Shown piece after piece: positions 24,619-37,073 of a stretch of DNA of 64,000 nt. A model generated the notes under the pieces. It saw only the letters and a list, made by a program, of their open reading frames with translations, was not told the origin of the DNA and searched no databases. The translations under genes were made by a program, and so were the position numbers. The stretch comes from Vitellaria paradoxa. Its lineage: Eukaryota > Streptophyta > Magnoliopsida > Ericales > Sapotaceae. The stretch covers positions 23,017,541 to 23,081,540 of the forward strand of contig CM034241.1 in assembly GCA_019916065.1 (NCBI GenBank). Reading direction: 5' to 3'. How positions within the stretch are numbered: position 1 is the first letter of the stretch; every line of letters begins with the position of its first letter.

Positions 24619-24950
24619 GGTGTCATTCAGTTTATTTTTTTTTATTTTTTATCTTTATTTTTTATTTTGAGCTCACTTTTATTTTACACTTCTGAAAATA
24701 AGAAAAACAGTTTAAAACTCATTTGCCAACCTGTGTTTTTAAATTTTATTTTAGAAAATAGAAAATAAGTTTACATATAAAATGAAAAATAGTAAAAAAT
24801 TATTTTGAGAGTTTTTAATCTAAAACGAAGAAAATCTCAAAATAAAGAAAATTTCAAAATAAAAAAATAAAGTATTTTTTATTTTCTTATTTGGAGATTT
24901 TTAACACATGAAATAAAAATAAAAAACAAAAAAATAAATCAAATACTACC
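24619..24950. mobile_element. Tourist/Harbinger-like MITE, copy 2
   Basis: A 332-bp foldback with ends GGTGTCATTCAGTTTATT and AATAAATCAAATACTACC. It is flanked by TTA at 24616-24618 and 24951-24953. Shared interior phrases with 10692-11026 (for example TTTTGAGAGTTTTTAA and AGTTTACA) show it is the same family. Confidence 0.7.
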
Positions 24951-24953
24951 TTA

Positions 24954-25980
24954 ATTTCTCAATTATGAAATTTCTAATATTTAATTTATTCCAGTGAAGC
25001 AAAAATCCATTAAAAGTAATCCATCCCCGTCTATCACTGTCTTCGATGGAATCAAACAACCGTTAAAAAGCTTTTCATGATAAACTCACCATATAATTTC
25101 AATAAAAGGGAAAATCAGAAATGGCGGATGCCCCTGGTGATAATATTTTGTTCCTTTTTTACTTTACAATATTTGTCAATCTTTCGAAAACAATTATGCA
25201 TAATAATGTACACAATTAATGCTTGTTAACTTTATGTTTATCATTTATAATAATTTGTGTCTGAAAATTATATTTTTAAATTCGAGTATTTTTGTTAGAG
25301 TTCGCTTGAGTTAAAACTTAATTCGAAAGTTTAAGTTGGAAGAAAAATTTAATAAAAGCCACTGTCAGGTGGTGCTACTACTCCCATGATCCCAAGGTCA
25401 ACAAATACGTCTCTAGTATATGGAGAAGATTGCTCATATGGTCAGAAACCTCCTATACAAGCGCCTACAGTCTACTCTTGTGATTGTCACTTAATTTTGA
25501 CAACCAGAAAAGAATTCTTGATTTTCTAGACAATTGTCCTTTTCTGTTAACTTTCTTACAGGATTTTCCACTATTTATGGAAATCATTTATGCTGAACAA
25601 GTTAGAAAAGTCGATTTCCTAATTCTATTGGATTCTACGTCGACTTGGATTTAGATTTCTCCACTAAATAGTTGTGAGAAAAATTTAGGACTTCCATTAC
25701 ATACCATAGTAAGAAATCACCTATTGAGAGATTGACGGTTCATTAAAAGAAAGACACACATATTTTTCGTTGAAAAAAACACCTAGTAAGACTTTGATAT
25801 AAATATTGTCTATTTAAAAATTAATTACCAATGTACTATTAATGAAAAATTTTAAATAAGACTAGGGTTTCTTAGGAACTAGAAAATGTAAAATGAAAAT
25901 ATAATTTCAGGCTTATCCTAGAACTACAAAATGAGATTAGGTTTTTACTTTGCCACCCTCTAAAGCGAATAGTGAAGACA
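24954..25980. other. intergenic, no gene recognised
   Basis: Nothing with coding similarity. 25360-25700 has more balanced composition than its surroundings but no extended frame. Confidence 0.4.
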
Positions 25981-27233
25981 CTAAGTGTTGACACCCCAAT
26001 TTTGCTCCATATTTAAAATTTAGAATATTTAATGTTTTTAGTTAACGGTGCTCTACTCATTAAAATTTCCTAATTACAAGAAGTGTCAAAGTGCCAAAAA
26101 TCAACAAAAATTGAACAATCAACAAAATATCAATTGTACCCCTAGAGTTAGAGAGAAGTCAAGTTAAAGATCCAGATCAAAGTAGAAGGCCACCAAACTA
26201 CACAAACATTTCTAAGGCATCAAACAAACAATTCTAACATCAGTAGAATAGCTAAAGTCCAAAGTCAAGGGTTAATTCGGTCGGAAGTCAAGAATGACCT
26301 CTACTAATGCACCTGAAGGACGACATCGACCAAATTACCCAAATCAAATCAGAAAGGAATGAAAAGATACGCATATTCCTAGAACATGTCATAGAACACA
26401 AAGGCAGGCTCAGAACAATCAAAATGCCATTCCAGATGTCATCTAAACTCAGTCGACTCAAAATGACTGCTACCAACGAAAAGGAAGTTATTGGTGCCCC
26501 AGACACAATTTAAGCATCCAGACAAAGTCCGAATGCCCTAAAAATTGCACAAAAAATGTTGAGGATTCAATACTTGAGGTAATGGCACGGATAAGTTTGG
26601 CCAATTTAAACCTTAGGAGGGCTCTTCGTAGATTCATTTGTAAAATTTGTTAATTTTTTTATAAATTCATAAAAGTATCCCAGAGTCCTGCCAATGGCAT
26701 TTATGGATTCCTCATACCCAAAAATGGTAGGAGGAGTTAGCTTGGTGGTACCTCCAACGGTTAAGAGAAAGGATTGTCTGACCTTACCTCTGTTTTAGCC
26801 TATTTCAGAGCAGCAATTTTCAAGCAAACCTAACTTGGTCTGGGAAAATTCAAATTGGATCAAATTTTGACCTAATTGATTTAATTCTCTTCAGAAAGTG
26901 CCCGAAGGATCTCAAAAGCTCCTAGAAACTGTGCTAAAGGTCTTAACTTATCAGGACAGGACCCGAATTTCGCTGAACATGGCTAGGCTAAGGGCTCAAG
27001 CCCAATGGCCCCAAAGTTTGGCCTTACCACCAAAATGGTTGCCAAATAGGCTTTTAGCAAACTTTTTTGCCTACCTTGAATTGCAAACCTGTCCGCGCAA
27101 CTTGTTTTGCAAACATCTTTGCCTTTGATGCTGTGCAAACTTGTTTGCTCATCTTGTTAGGCAAAAATGACCACAAAATAGCCACGGCAAAGAGTTTTGC
27201 CCGTTATGTTAGGCAAATTGTTCGCTCGACGAA

Positions 27234-27286
27234 ACGAGCAATCCTTTTTGCCCGTTTGATTGAGCAATCCTTTTTGCCCGTTTGAA
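27234..27286. repeat. short tandem repeat before the LTR TATA box
   Basis: GAGCAATCCTTTTTGCCCGT is repeated twice in tandem with a 24-bp period. Around it (27060-27300) related TTTGCC/GGCAAA phrases recur in both orientations, which would allow local hairpins in the U3 region. Confidence 0.8.
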
Positions 27287-27314
27287 CAAGCAAAGCACTT
27301 GTTCGACAAAAAAG

Positions 27315-27326
27315 TCTATAAGTAGG
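27315..27326 (+). promoter_or_regulatory. putative LTR TATA box
   Basis: TCTATAAGTAGG, followed about 30-35 bp downstream by a CATTTCTTAATTCATTCC stretch suitable as the start of the R region. This is inference from position within the LTR. Confidence 0.5.
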
Positions 27327-27605
27327 CCACCCACTTTCATTTCTTAATTCATTCCATGCTCGACGATCCAAGCCCTTTAGAGCTTCTCTCTCTAAAAAAA
27401 GCCTGCGTCAGTATAATTTTCTCTCTTTAGAAAATTTTATTTTTTATTTCAATTCAATGTATTTGCATAACTAGAATAGGGTAATTTTAATTGTGTAAAT
27501 AAAATCCTTTGTCAATGAAAGGTATTTGAATCATAATTCAAGTTCGTATTGTACTCGATATATGATATTGATTGGACATACCCGGGACAAATTTTATGAA
27601 ATTCC

Positions 27606-27990
27606 AACATCATTTTATCATGCCATGCCATGTCATAATATCATGTTTGTGATGCTTTTCCATGCCATATCATTATAATATCATGTTAGGTCATACCAAA
27701 CATCATAGTTTTTATGCTACGTCATCCCTATCATGTTATGTCATGTCGTTATCATCCTATGCCATGTTCACATGTTATATTACCATGCTATGCTATGTTA
27801 TACTATGCTGTGACCATTCTATGCCATGCTGGCATGTCATATCATCATGTTATTCCATGCTATTATGTTCAATCATCATCCCACATCATAGTATAACATA
27901 TTAGGACATCATTTACCATGCTAGCACATGATTTGACAAGCCATGCATCATGTTTTGACATATTGGCACATGCCTTGACATGCTAGAACA
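27606..27990. repeat. CATG/ATCAT-rich repeat tract
   Basis: About 385 bp built from recurring words such as CATGCCATG, ATCATG, CATGTTATG and TGTCAT at irregular spacing. CATG is its own reverse complement, so the tract is locally self-complementary. It lies within the solo LTR. Confidence 0.85.
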
Positions 27991-28384
27991 CATCTAGACG
28001 TGCAAACATGCACCAACTAGGGTTGATACAAACTTAGAAATCAAATGCTTATCAATCCAGAGCATTCTCTTGAATGAGCGAGGCTCTAGGGTTGATACAA
28101 ACTTAGAATTGGTTAAGTCGTTGGTTTCTAAATCATTACTTCTTTTAGACATATCTGACATGCATCCTTGAATTGCCATCCATGATAAATTATAAGTTGT
28201 CATCACATTCAACATGCCTGCACCTGATCATGATAATTGCATCACTCACATCACATTAGGCTCTCAGGCTATTCACATAGACTTGACCATCATTACCAAA
28301 AACTGAGCTGTCGATCTAAGCTAAGATCCTTTCCTAAATGATAAATACTCACTGACTTGTGCTAGGCACATCCCTAAACAATGC

Positions 28385-29050
28385 TCCTTTTCGTAGTTAT
28401 GTGCGAGACGCTAACTATCTCTTCCCTTGGAGTTAAACTCCCTAATGGATTGAAACTCTATCTCCAGTTATATATGAGGCATTAATTGTTACCTCTCATC
28501 TAGAGCAAGACTCATTTCCTTCCTTAATTATACGCCAAGCGCAAATTGTCTCTTTCTCTAGAGCTAAGCTCCTTGCATAATTATGCGCAAATCACTAACT
28601 ATTCTTCCTTATCCATATGCGCAAAGTGAAAACCAAAAATAGAGCTATGTAGATCTGATCCCTTAATAGGTTATGTAGGAAGCTCGAGCAGAAGGCTTGA
28701 GTCCAGTCACCATAGTACGGGGCACTACCTTAAGAATTAGGATCCTTTCCTTATGTTAAACACAAGGCGTTAATCGTCTCTTCTCTGAAGAAAGGCTTCT
28801 TTCTCTAATTAACCATTTCCCAGTTATACGCTAAGTGCTAACTATCTTTTTTACACTGGAGCCAGGCTCCTTTCTTCTAGATATGCGCTTGACGCTAACT
28901 ATTCTCTCTTATTTGGAGTTAGGTTTCATTTCATAGTTAAGTATAAGGTGCTAACTCTCTTTTATCATCAGGAGCTAAACTCTCTTCCCAAAGTTATGCG
29001 TGACGTGCTAACTTTCATTTCAGTTTTAGAGCCAAACTCTGACAATACAA
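28385..29050. repeat. degenerate ~50-60-bp tandem repeat array
   Basis: About nine or ten imperfect units share the plan AGTTATGCGC, then a GCTAAC block, then CTCTT, then GGAGCTAAGCTCC. Unit starts are near 28396, 28468, 28530, 28579, 28755, 28832, 28881, 28935 and 28993. Each unit ends in a small palindrome around AGCT. A different 90-bp repeat interrupts the array near 28650-28740. Confidence 0.8.
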
Positions 29051-29475
29051 AGATAATTATTCCTAACACATACCTAGAGCTAGGACTTTTTCTTTCCCTT
29101 ATCTTCTCTCAAGGGCGAGACTCCTTCACACTATACCTGTATACAACACTGACCCTATCATATCTATCACATTTGCACTAAGCATTGTCCCAGAGACACG
29201 TCGACCTGATCCATTAGAAGGGTACGTAGACAGCTCGAGCAGATAGCTTGAGTGCGGTCCCTACGCTCTTTATAGACCATCTACACGAAGTGCATACTTA
29301 GACTTAGAGCTAAGCTCTCGCATTTGCATACTAGTTCACATCTTATCACATAAACATGTAGTTTGGACTGCCTTAGGTCTAAACTAAGTTGACCCGATCA
29401 CTTCACAAGGTACGTAGTAAGCTCAATCACATAGCTTTAATTCGGTCACCTCGGTCTTTACAGACCATCTTCAAA
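28650..29475. repeat. three interspersed copies of a ~70-bp motif
   Basis: Copies near 28656-28715, 29198-29260 and 29395-29450 follow the plan GATC, then AGGTACGTAG, then AGCTCGAGCA, then AGCTTGAGT, then CGGTC. A diverged version occurs in the Gypsy LTRs at 32490-32555 and 38850-38915, so this is a motif shared between different LTR families. Confidence 0.6.
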
Positions 29476-29490
29476 TATTCACTATTTCTT

Positions 29491-29523
29491 AGCGCGCGTG
29501 CGTGCGCGTGCACACACACACAT
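29491..29523. repeat. GCGTGCGCGTG / (CA)n simple repeat
   Basis: An alternating purine-pyrimidine run of GC/GT steps followed by CACACACACA, the kind of sequence able to adopt Z-DNA. It is in the 3' part of the solo LTR. Confidence 0.85.
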
Positions 29524-30077
29524 TCATGTATAAAGACCACATAAATTCATGTATCTAAAATACATCATTGCCATACAGGTAGACATCTCATTACACTTGC
29601 ACACACGAGCTAAGCTTAGCCATCTCGCATTTCATACATCATTTCCATTCATGGGTTTTATGCTGTGGTTATTATAAACTAGATACTATATCGTGAGATT
29701 ACGATTGCAGAAGGCAGAAAAAGACTCTCGATATCCCTAGATATCCAGGTGTAATGGTTTTTATATGAAACAGAACCCCCGAATCCATTATCTCTAATTG
29801 CACAAACTAGTTGAGAGTCACTAAAAGAGCTTATATATCACATTCTCAAAAAATATAATTGAAAAAAATTTAAATCATAATAAAAAAAACTTCAGTTTCT
29901 CAACACACCTATTTTGAGAATGTTGGGTGACAACTCTTATTCCCTATAATCAAGACCCCATTTTAAAACAAAAACATATTTTTATCATTTGGGTAATCTC
30001 AAAGGCACTATGTCGCAATAAAAACTCACAACCCGCCCTTGTCAGTCGTAGCGCATAGATCCGATCGCGACATTAAG

Positions 30078-30743
30078 CAACCTATTTAACACTTAAATAC
30101 ACAACAACCAAACCTACTCAATGCCCAATAGCACACCAGTTCCACACATAATAACGACAAATAAATAAATAAAACAAAAGGATGTAATTCGTATAAAAAA
30201 ATAAGCATGTTTATATTATACATGACAAAGTAACTGTCCCATGTACATGAAAAAAAATAAATAAATAGCACAAAAGTTACTAACATGTGTCAGAACTGAG
30301 CATCTTTCTGGAATGCATTGAGTTCTTGCGCTTCTTCTTTAACTGTGGCTGGATGGGTGGCCCAGTTGCTTGAGGCTAGTTAAGGGCTCCTCTAAGTGTA
30401 ATTAGTAAATGACTCCATGCTAGAATAGTAACAAGCCCTTGGCCTTTTCATGTCATAGTGCAATAAAGATAGTAACATTATACCATTCTATGCCACCGTA
30501 GGCATAGGTGATGTGTGGTCAGATGGAAGTGACTCTGTTATTAGCGATGATGGCATTTTGATATTGTCCATGAAAATAGTGTGGTCATCAATATTAGGAA
30601 ATGGCTTAATAAGTTTATGGGGTGATAATGATGGGCCGATTAAGCTAGACAGTCCCATTCTGGTTAAGGTAATAGTTCCACTCTAGTGGACGATTTCACT
30701 CTGGCTGAGGTGGACAGTCCCTCTCTTACTTAGGTAGATGGCC
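30078..30743. other. short spacer between two LTR elements
   Basis: No gene. 30660-30740 contains three related phrases (GACAGTCCC or GTTCCACTCT with GGTTAAGGT/GGCTGAGGT) about 30 bp apart, a small degenerate repeat. Confidence 0.4.
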
Positions 30744-30748
30744 TTGAT
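30744..30748. repeat. target-site duplication TTGAT, left copy
   Basis: Identical to 39297-39301 on the other side of the element. Confidence 0.85.
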
Positions 30749-31209
30749 TGTAATATCCGCTATTTATTTTGACTATTTATGTGTTATTTTAGACTAATAA
30801 AATATTTATTTTGAGATTTAGTTGATTTATTATATTTTTCCTCGGCCCAATGTGGTCCGAATTGATATTACGTTAGACAACTGGGCCAAGGGCCCAACTT
30901 CATTTTTCTTTTCTTTTTCTTTCCTTTGTTGGGCAAAAGAAGACCGGAAAGAAGGGAGAAAACAGAGAGGAAAGAGAGAGGGAGGGCAAAGAGATAAAGT
31001 ATGATCTGAAGTGAAAGGTCAGCAGATCAGGGTGATATTGACACCATAAACATTATGGTGATGTCTATTTTTGGTTATTTGGCACGAAGGAGGAGAAATC
31101 AACTTTTGAAGGTTGGGAGCTCAACCAGTTTTCTCTGTTTTTCTTCTTTTCTCTTTGGATTCGAGGTAGGTGGGACGTGTATTTGTGCTCTAAACATTGT
31201 TAGGGTGAT

Positions 31210-31240
<31 letters not shown>

Positions 31241-32164
31241 CTTGATTTGGTTAAATATCATATGATTTGTGTGTATATATGTATATATGAATGTGGTTGT
31301 ATATATGCATGTAAATGTGAATATCTTGCATATATTTGAGTTATTCATTGATTTAATGTTGAAGTAACATGTGATTTAAGTGTTTAAGTATTTATACATG
31401 AGTTATTATCGAGATTGAGGCTTGAATTGATGGTTTGGGGGATGAAACGAAGTTGGGTTTCATTGAAAACAGAACCTAGAACTAGGCTCGCAAAGGGGGC
31501 GCCCCTTACAAAAAGTAGAGGAACACACACTTTATAAATTAGAGGGTGCACGCCATGAGGGCACACTCCACAAAAAACAGAGGGGTGCACCCCAAATCTG
31601 AACTTGGCTTTCCTTCTATCTTCTAGCTTCAGCTTTCTTCTTTAGGCTACCAACATGCTTCAGCTTGATAATATGCCTAAATTAAATTATTATTAATTTT
31701 TAATGATGAAATGAACCCTAAATCGATATCAAGCCTAATAAGAATGTGTTTATATATATTGAGATAATATTTATTTACATGATTGAGCATATCATGTGCA
31801 TAGGGCTGGGGTGGCATCATCTGATTTATATTGTGATTGTTGATTGGCCGAGAGTGCCACATTTGGATTATGATGTGCCGAGGCACAAATTCCATATGAT
31901 TTGAGAAAAACGATAGAATGAGATTTTGAAAATACTAGATGATCTCCCGTCGATATATATGACTAGACCTTAGTCATTTGGAGTTGGAACATTAATTATG
32001 AGATATAATTATGAGATTTTCTTCGGACTATAGTTGAACCTTACTTGAGCTAAACAGATGTTTAACTAGGGGTGGAACACAATTCCCTAATAGAAGGGTC
32101 AGGGGGCGTAACACAGTTCCTCAAAGTCTTACACTGGTAGAGGTGTAACATGGTTCCCCACTCA

Positions 32165-32204
<40 letters not shown>

Positions 32205-32908
32205 AGATATACGCTTACCGTGAGCATAAGCGGTACAGTTAATGACCCTACTTGCTTTGCTAAGCATCACTCGTCCCAGCATAAGGTTGGGGGTAGATGG
32301 AGATTAGAAAATATGTATTGACATTGCATTCCATCATAGCCTATTGCATGAGATTGCATTTATATTCCTTTATATTGAGATGTTAGTATAATGTGACCGT
32401 GACATTGATTGATAAGATATATGGTTTATCTGATTGATTCATGAGTTTGTTATGAAATAAAAGATATAAATTTAGGAATTACGTAACCTGATTCCCGAGA
32501 TAAGATACATAGGTAGTTTAGGCTAGAGTAGCCTGAGTGTGGTCTTAACTATGGGTGATAACATTTGTATTTAGTTTTCTTAATTGAGAGTTGAATTATT
32601 AGTATTATAAATGATGCAACCAGATGGTGGGTCTAGTACTGATGTTTATGACATTATTATTTGGATAGTTATAAACATAGTTGTAGTATTATGTGGTCAT
32701 TCAAAATGGTGTTAAAGTGGATGATGATGTTGATAAAATTGATGGTGATCTATTCAAATATTAATTTATATGAAAATGAGGAATAATTTGGGTACATTGA
32801 TGATTAAAATTCGTAGTAAATTGATCTTGGATTAGATTTTATTTGTTTCTATTTAGTTTTCAAATTCTCATGCCGTTCATCCCAGACAATTATTTTAGGA
32901 ACGTGACA
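30749..32908 (+). repeat. 5' LTR of the gypsy element
   Basis: 2,160 bp, opens TGTAATATCC and closes ACGTGACA. Collinear with 37074-39296, with frequent substitutions. (TA)n runs at 31216-31240 and 32167-32201 sit at equivalent places in both LTRs but differ in length. Confidence 0.9.
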
Positions 32909-32911
32909 ATT

Positions 32912-32925
32912 TGGTATCAGAGCGC
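32912..32925 (+). other. primer binding site (tRNA-Met)
   Basis: TGGTATCAGAGCGC four bases after the LTR end matches the 3' end complement of initiator methionine tRNA used by many plant gypsy elements. Confidence 0.8.
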
Positions 32926-33437
32926 TAGGTTACGAATACTTTGGGCCTTAGGAAGTGAGGTTATGTGTTTCTATTGTATCTTACTAATTTCCTTAGCATT
33001 TATTTCATGGATTTATGATTAAGGATTATGATGTTTTGTACTATAGTGGGTTGTGAATGTGGCTAGAACTAGGATTTTGCCTAAAATAGTGGCTTTGTTG
33101 GTTCACGATATGAAAATTTTATGGAGAGATATAGTTAATAGTAAATTTTGATGACTGGTAATGGTTTGACAGGCCTAGAGGTGAGATTTACAAAGTGTTC
33201 TACCGATTTTTAGAATATCAGGAATAATAATTAGAAGAGATAGAGAAAATGATAAAGATTTTAAATTTGAATTCAAGAGGCTTGAAGGGCTTGAGTTAGT
33301 GACTAATTATTAAATGAAGATAGTTGTCAAACAATATTTGAGTTTTACTTAGAAAATAAAATTGATGTAAAAGTGGGAATGGTAGGTTACTTGCTTACTA
33401 TCCAATAATTGGTTGTTACTATAAATTAGTAACAACT

Positions 33438-33618
33438 GTTTTTTGGTAACCCAAAACCCTCATTGGTTTATTGCGGTTCTCAATGAACTGCTTAGCCGAT
33501 GGGTAAACTGGAAAGACGTTCACTACCTTTCACGCAAACTCCGCTTAAGTCAAGAATCGAACCTGTGTGGTCTCCATAGGGAGTATACCCATGACCCACT
33601 CGAGCTAATCTCGGGGGC
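33438..33618 (-). mobile_element. tRNA-derived SINE
   Basis: The minus strand starts CCCCCGAGATTAGC. It has an A box TTAGCTCGAGTGG (33597-33609) and a near-perfect B box GGTTCGATTC (33554-33563) about 34 bases later. A non-tRNA body follows and the 3' end is a short A tract (T6 at 33438-33443 on the plus strand). Flanks AACTGTTTT and AACTATTTT are a likely imperfect target duplication. It sits inside the dead gypsy element. Confidence 0.65.
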
Positions 33619-36600
33619 AACTATTTTACTTAAGGACCCTATATTTCAGGATTAAGTTGAGACTAAAGTCATGTAGTTTTCTTTAAAACTTAATGTTAAG
33701 TGTGTTAAGGAAATTTTTATCTTGATGCTCAGTTTAATGTGGAATGAGAAAAAGTCTTAATGTTGGTTTCCTACAATAAGTTGTAAATTTGTGGATGTGC
33801 TTCATCAAAATAGTGGGGATTTCTTTCTTAGCAGAAGACAACCTTTTCATGGAGCTCGTGCCATATGTCTCTTTTGTTTTGTTATGCCATGTTATATGGT
33901 GCCAGTTAAATTGAGAGAGGTTAGAATTTAAATCGAAGATTTGATGTCTTTTGGTTTTGTTTAATATCATATATTGTCATAAGAACATTCTAAAGTTTTG
34001 GATAAGTAGAAATACGAAAATTAGAATTTTGAGTGGATAAGGTTGTAAATCCAATGATAACTGGGGATGAGTAATAGCTACTAAGGGTTGACAATTTGTT
34101 TGGCTAATTGTGCGTAAAGAAGAGTAAGTTGAGTTTTTATTACTCAAGGTAAAAATTTGAGATCAGTTAATTTTTGGTTGAATTATTATGATTAGTTTTT
34201 CAAAAGTTTTGGTTATATCAGTTGGACATGACAAGGGTTTATGAATTATATCAGAAGTTTCAACGTTGCTACGATTGTTCTATTCAGGCTTTTCTCAGTG
34301 GAAAGGTTTGTTGACTCAATTAATTGGTAGGAAGTTCAATCGTTTGGAGAAAAATTTGCAAGGGCATTTCAATGGCCGAAGCGGCAGATGGCTGAGGCTT
34401 TGGTGTTGGTCATTTTTAGACAATGAGTGAGCTATTTTAGATACTATGATACTTCACATGAAGATCTTGGTTTTATTTCAATGTAGGATAATCAGATGAT
34501 GGTGTGAGTCGAGTTAGTTGAAGCCTCAGCGACGTTAACGAGATAGAGGAAAGATTAAGGTGTGCTTGGATTACCAAAGTTTAAAGGTAACTATATACAT
34601 TATCTCATTAAATTAGGAAACATTATAAGTGAAGTGAGTACCAAAGGGATTATAATTTTGATAATCAGTGGTGTTTTGGTGGTGCCAAGGCAGTAATTGA
34701 TATATTATGTAATAAGTTGTAGAGTTTAGCAATTGTGATAATTTAATTTTAATGAAGTAATCTAAAGGATGTTAATAATTTTAAAGTTTCTTTGGAGCAA
34801 TGATATTAACAAGTATAAAGCGATTTTCTTGAGTTTGAGTTACCGTGAATGACCTTGAGGCTATGGATTAGAATTATTAATGTCTAACAATGAGATTGAT
34901 CTTGTCAAAAAATATGGTATCACAAGCTTATTGACTTAACGGCTGAAAGTTGTGGTATGTCGTTGAATGGATGGATGAAATTCAAACAGTTATATGTTCT
35001 TACTAAATACAAATGAAATTGAGGAAATTTGGTGATTCCAGAGTTTCAGGTGGTTATTCTAGTGGGATGAAAATGTACAAAGACTTAGAATGTCCCTAAT
35101 GGTGGAGTGATCTTCAAGTAATACAGTAAACATAATTGATTTAAATTTGAAAATAAATAGATTTTCCACATAACATATGTTGATTGGTTGTCACTATACA
35201 TTAGTAATAATTGTTTTGTTCGGTGACTTCGTAGTTTTAACTTGGGGTGAGACAAGAGTAATTTTACCTCTTCCACAATTGATATTAAATGCATGAGGAA
35301 GCCTTTTGTCCATATGGTAAGTTGAGGTTAATCAAGAAGGGTTTTAATTTTATTTTCCAAGAGCAATGTGTAGATTGTAGATGTGTTTCTCGAGGAAGTG
35401 CAGAATCTAATCGAGTGGTTATCATTAAAAATAGAGTTGTTACCAGAGACATGAACATGTCAGTAATTAGACATGGAAGTTTTACGAAATAGAAATTACT
35501 AGTGGTAAGTTTGATAGATATGTGAGTGGATTATATAATCAATGGTACTCTGGTGGACACAAGGATGAGATTTACTAGGCATTCCAATAATGGTGGTAGT
35601 GTTGAGAATGATAATTGGAGGGGATTGTGAAGAAAATAATAATTCTAGATTTGAAAGTTTAGAAGTCTAAATAGCACAAGCATGCAAATTTCGGAATTAA
35701 TGAGATCATGTGTTGCAATAAAATGATGTTTGGTTGTAGATCAACTTTAGAGTTTTGAAAATGAAAAAGTTGAGGCAATTTAGAAATGAAAAGGTGGTCC
35801 ACTTTTCATGTGGCAATCAATTATTACTGTAAGCGATTGACGACTATTATGCCTTATGGCTACAGTGAAGTTTAAGATAAACTAAAAGTAGTATTGCCTT
35901 CTCCAAAGTTTGGTTTAAGGTGTTTTGAAATAACTTCTGATATGTTGACTAGGTTGAGGATTGATAGGAATAATGATTACTATCTTCCTAATGTGATGTG
36001 CACATGCGTTGTTAGATTCTTAGGAAATATTGATTTGCCTTCTCAAGAAGAATAGTGTATCTCTATTTATAGTCCATATCAGGAGTCTCCCATATTTCTA
36101 TGATACTATATTGTTCAGCATTAGTTGGATTTAGGAGATTGAGGCTTTATCTGAATGGATTAATTGTTAGTCTAAAGTTTCACTTGTAGTAGTATTTGTT
36201 GGGGGAAAGCGATTGTGATTTTCATTAGGCAAATGAAGAGAACCTTGCAATGTTTGGATAAAATGGGAGTTATCTAACTTGATGACAATTGAGAATAAGT
36301 ATTGTTGTGGAGAATTGACAATTTGTTTGATTAGTTGTATATCATATATGTATAAGTTTTGACTGTTTAAGATAGTGTTCTAGGTTTTGTGATAACTAGT
36401 TGAAGTATTACGATGAATTTCATAAAGGTTTCTGTGATAATAAATGGGTGCTACTGAAATTTGTGTTTGACGTTTGAAGTTGTAAATCTAACAAGTTATA
36501 TTTGCTGTCCTATTTTGGATCTTTTCTAACTAATAGAGTTATTGGCCTAGTTAATTTGGAAAGACTACAAAATTTAGTGGAACATTATGGTTTTAAATTT

Positions 36601-37073
36601 CTAGTGTCATACTGATGAGGCCAATGTAGTGATCGACGTATACATTAAGAGGTCGCAAGGATTGCCAATTGTTATGTTTGGTTTTCTTTTATTTGAAGTC
36701 GTTGAGAAGATGTTTGAAACTTTGACGGTGACTGAAATAGTTATACTTTTGAAGGTAGAAAACTCAAGAGTATCATCATTCAAGGTAGTGAGGTACCCTA
36801 GTAGTGATTAGGGGTATAAAAACTTGAATTGTTAATTCTGAAAAAGAAAATGAAATTCGTAGCAGTGTTAACTAATAGTACAGATTAAGTATCCACATCA
36901 GTTGAGTTTTGATGTAAAATCATTTAGTTGATTTGTGTGCAGTGGTACCATTGTGGAATCGTGAGATCCTTAAAGATAACTGAATTAGGGACATAATTGA
37001 GATGGATGTCTTGGTTCCTAGACTAAAGTTTGTAATTAAATTTCGAGAATAAAATTTTTATAAGGGGGAAGAA

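Larger units (their letters stand above)
25986..30072 (+). mobile_element. solo LTR of a Ty3/gypsy element, about 4.1 kb
   Basis: It opens TGTTGACACCCCAATTTTG and closes GATCGCGACA, both typical termini of large plant gypsy LTRs. It is flanked by CTAAG (25981-25985) and TTAAG (30073-30077), a 5-bp duplication with one mismatch. TCTATAAGTAGG at 27315-27326 is a likely promoter TATA box and sets the plus orientation. No second LTR, primer site or coding region follows, so it is most simply a solo LTR left by LTR-LTR recombination. Most of its length downstream of the TATA box is made of tandem repeats. Confidence 0.65.
32909..37073 (+). pseudogene. degenerate gypsy gag-pol interior
   Basis: Stops occur every few dozen codons in all plus-strand frames. 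A recognisable RT fragment is near 34560-34592 (V-C-L-D-Y-Q-S-L-K-V-T, compare the usual C-V-D-Y-R-x-L-N of gypsy RT). Gag-like sequence with no continuous frame follows the primer site. A SINE interrupts the gag region at 33438-33618. Integrase or chromodomain motifs could not be identified. Confidence 0.65.

Noticed and set aside
27606..27990. CRISPR-like or satellite array
   Set aside because: Repeated words are short and irregularly spaced, without constant repeats and spacers. The sequence is plant nuclear DNA.
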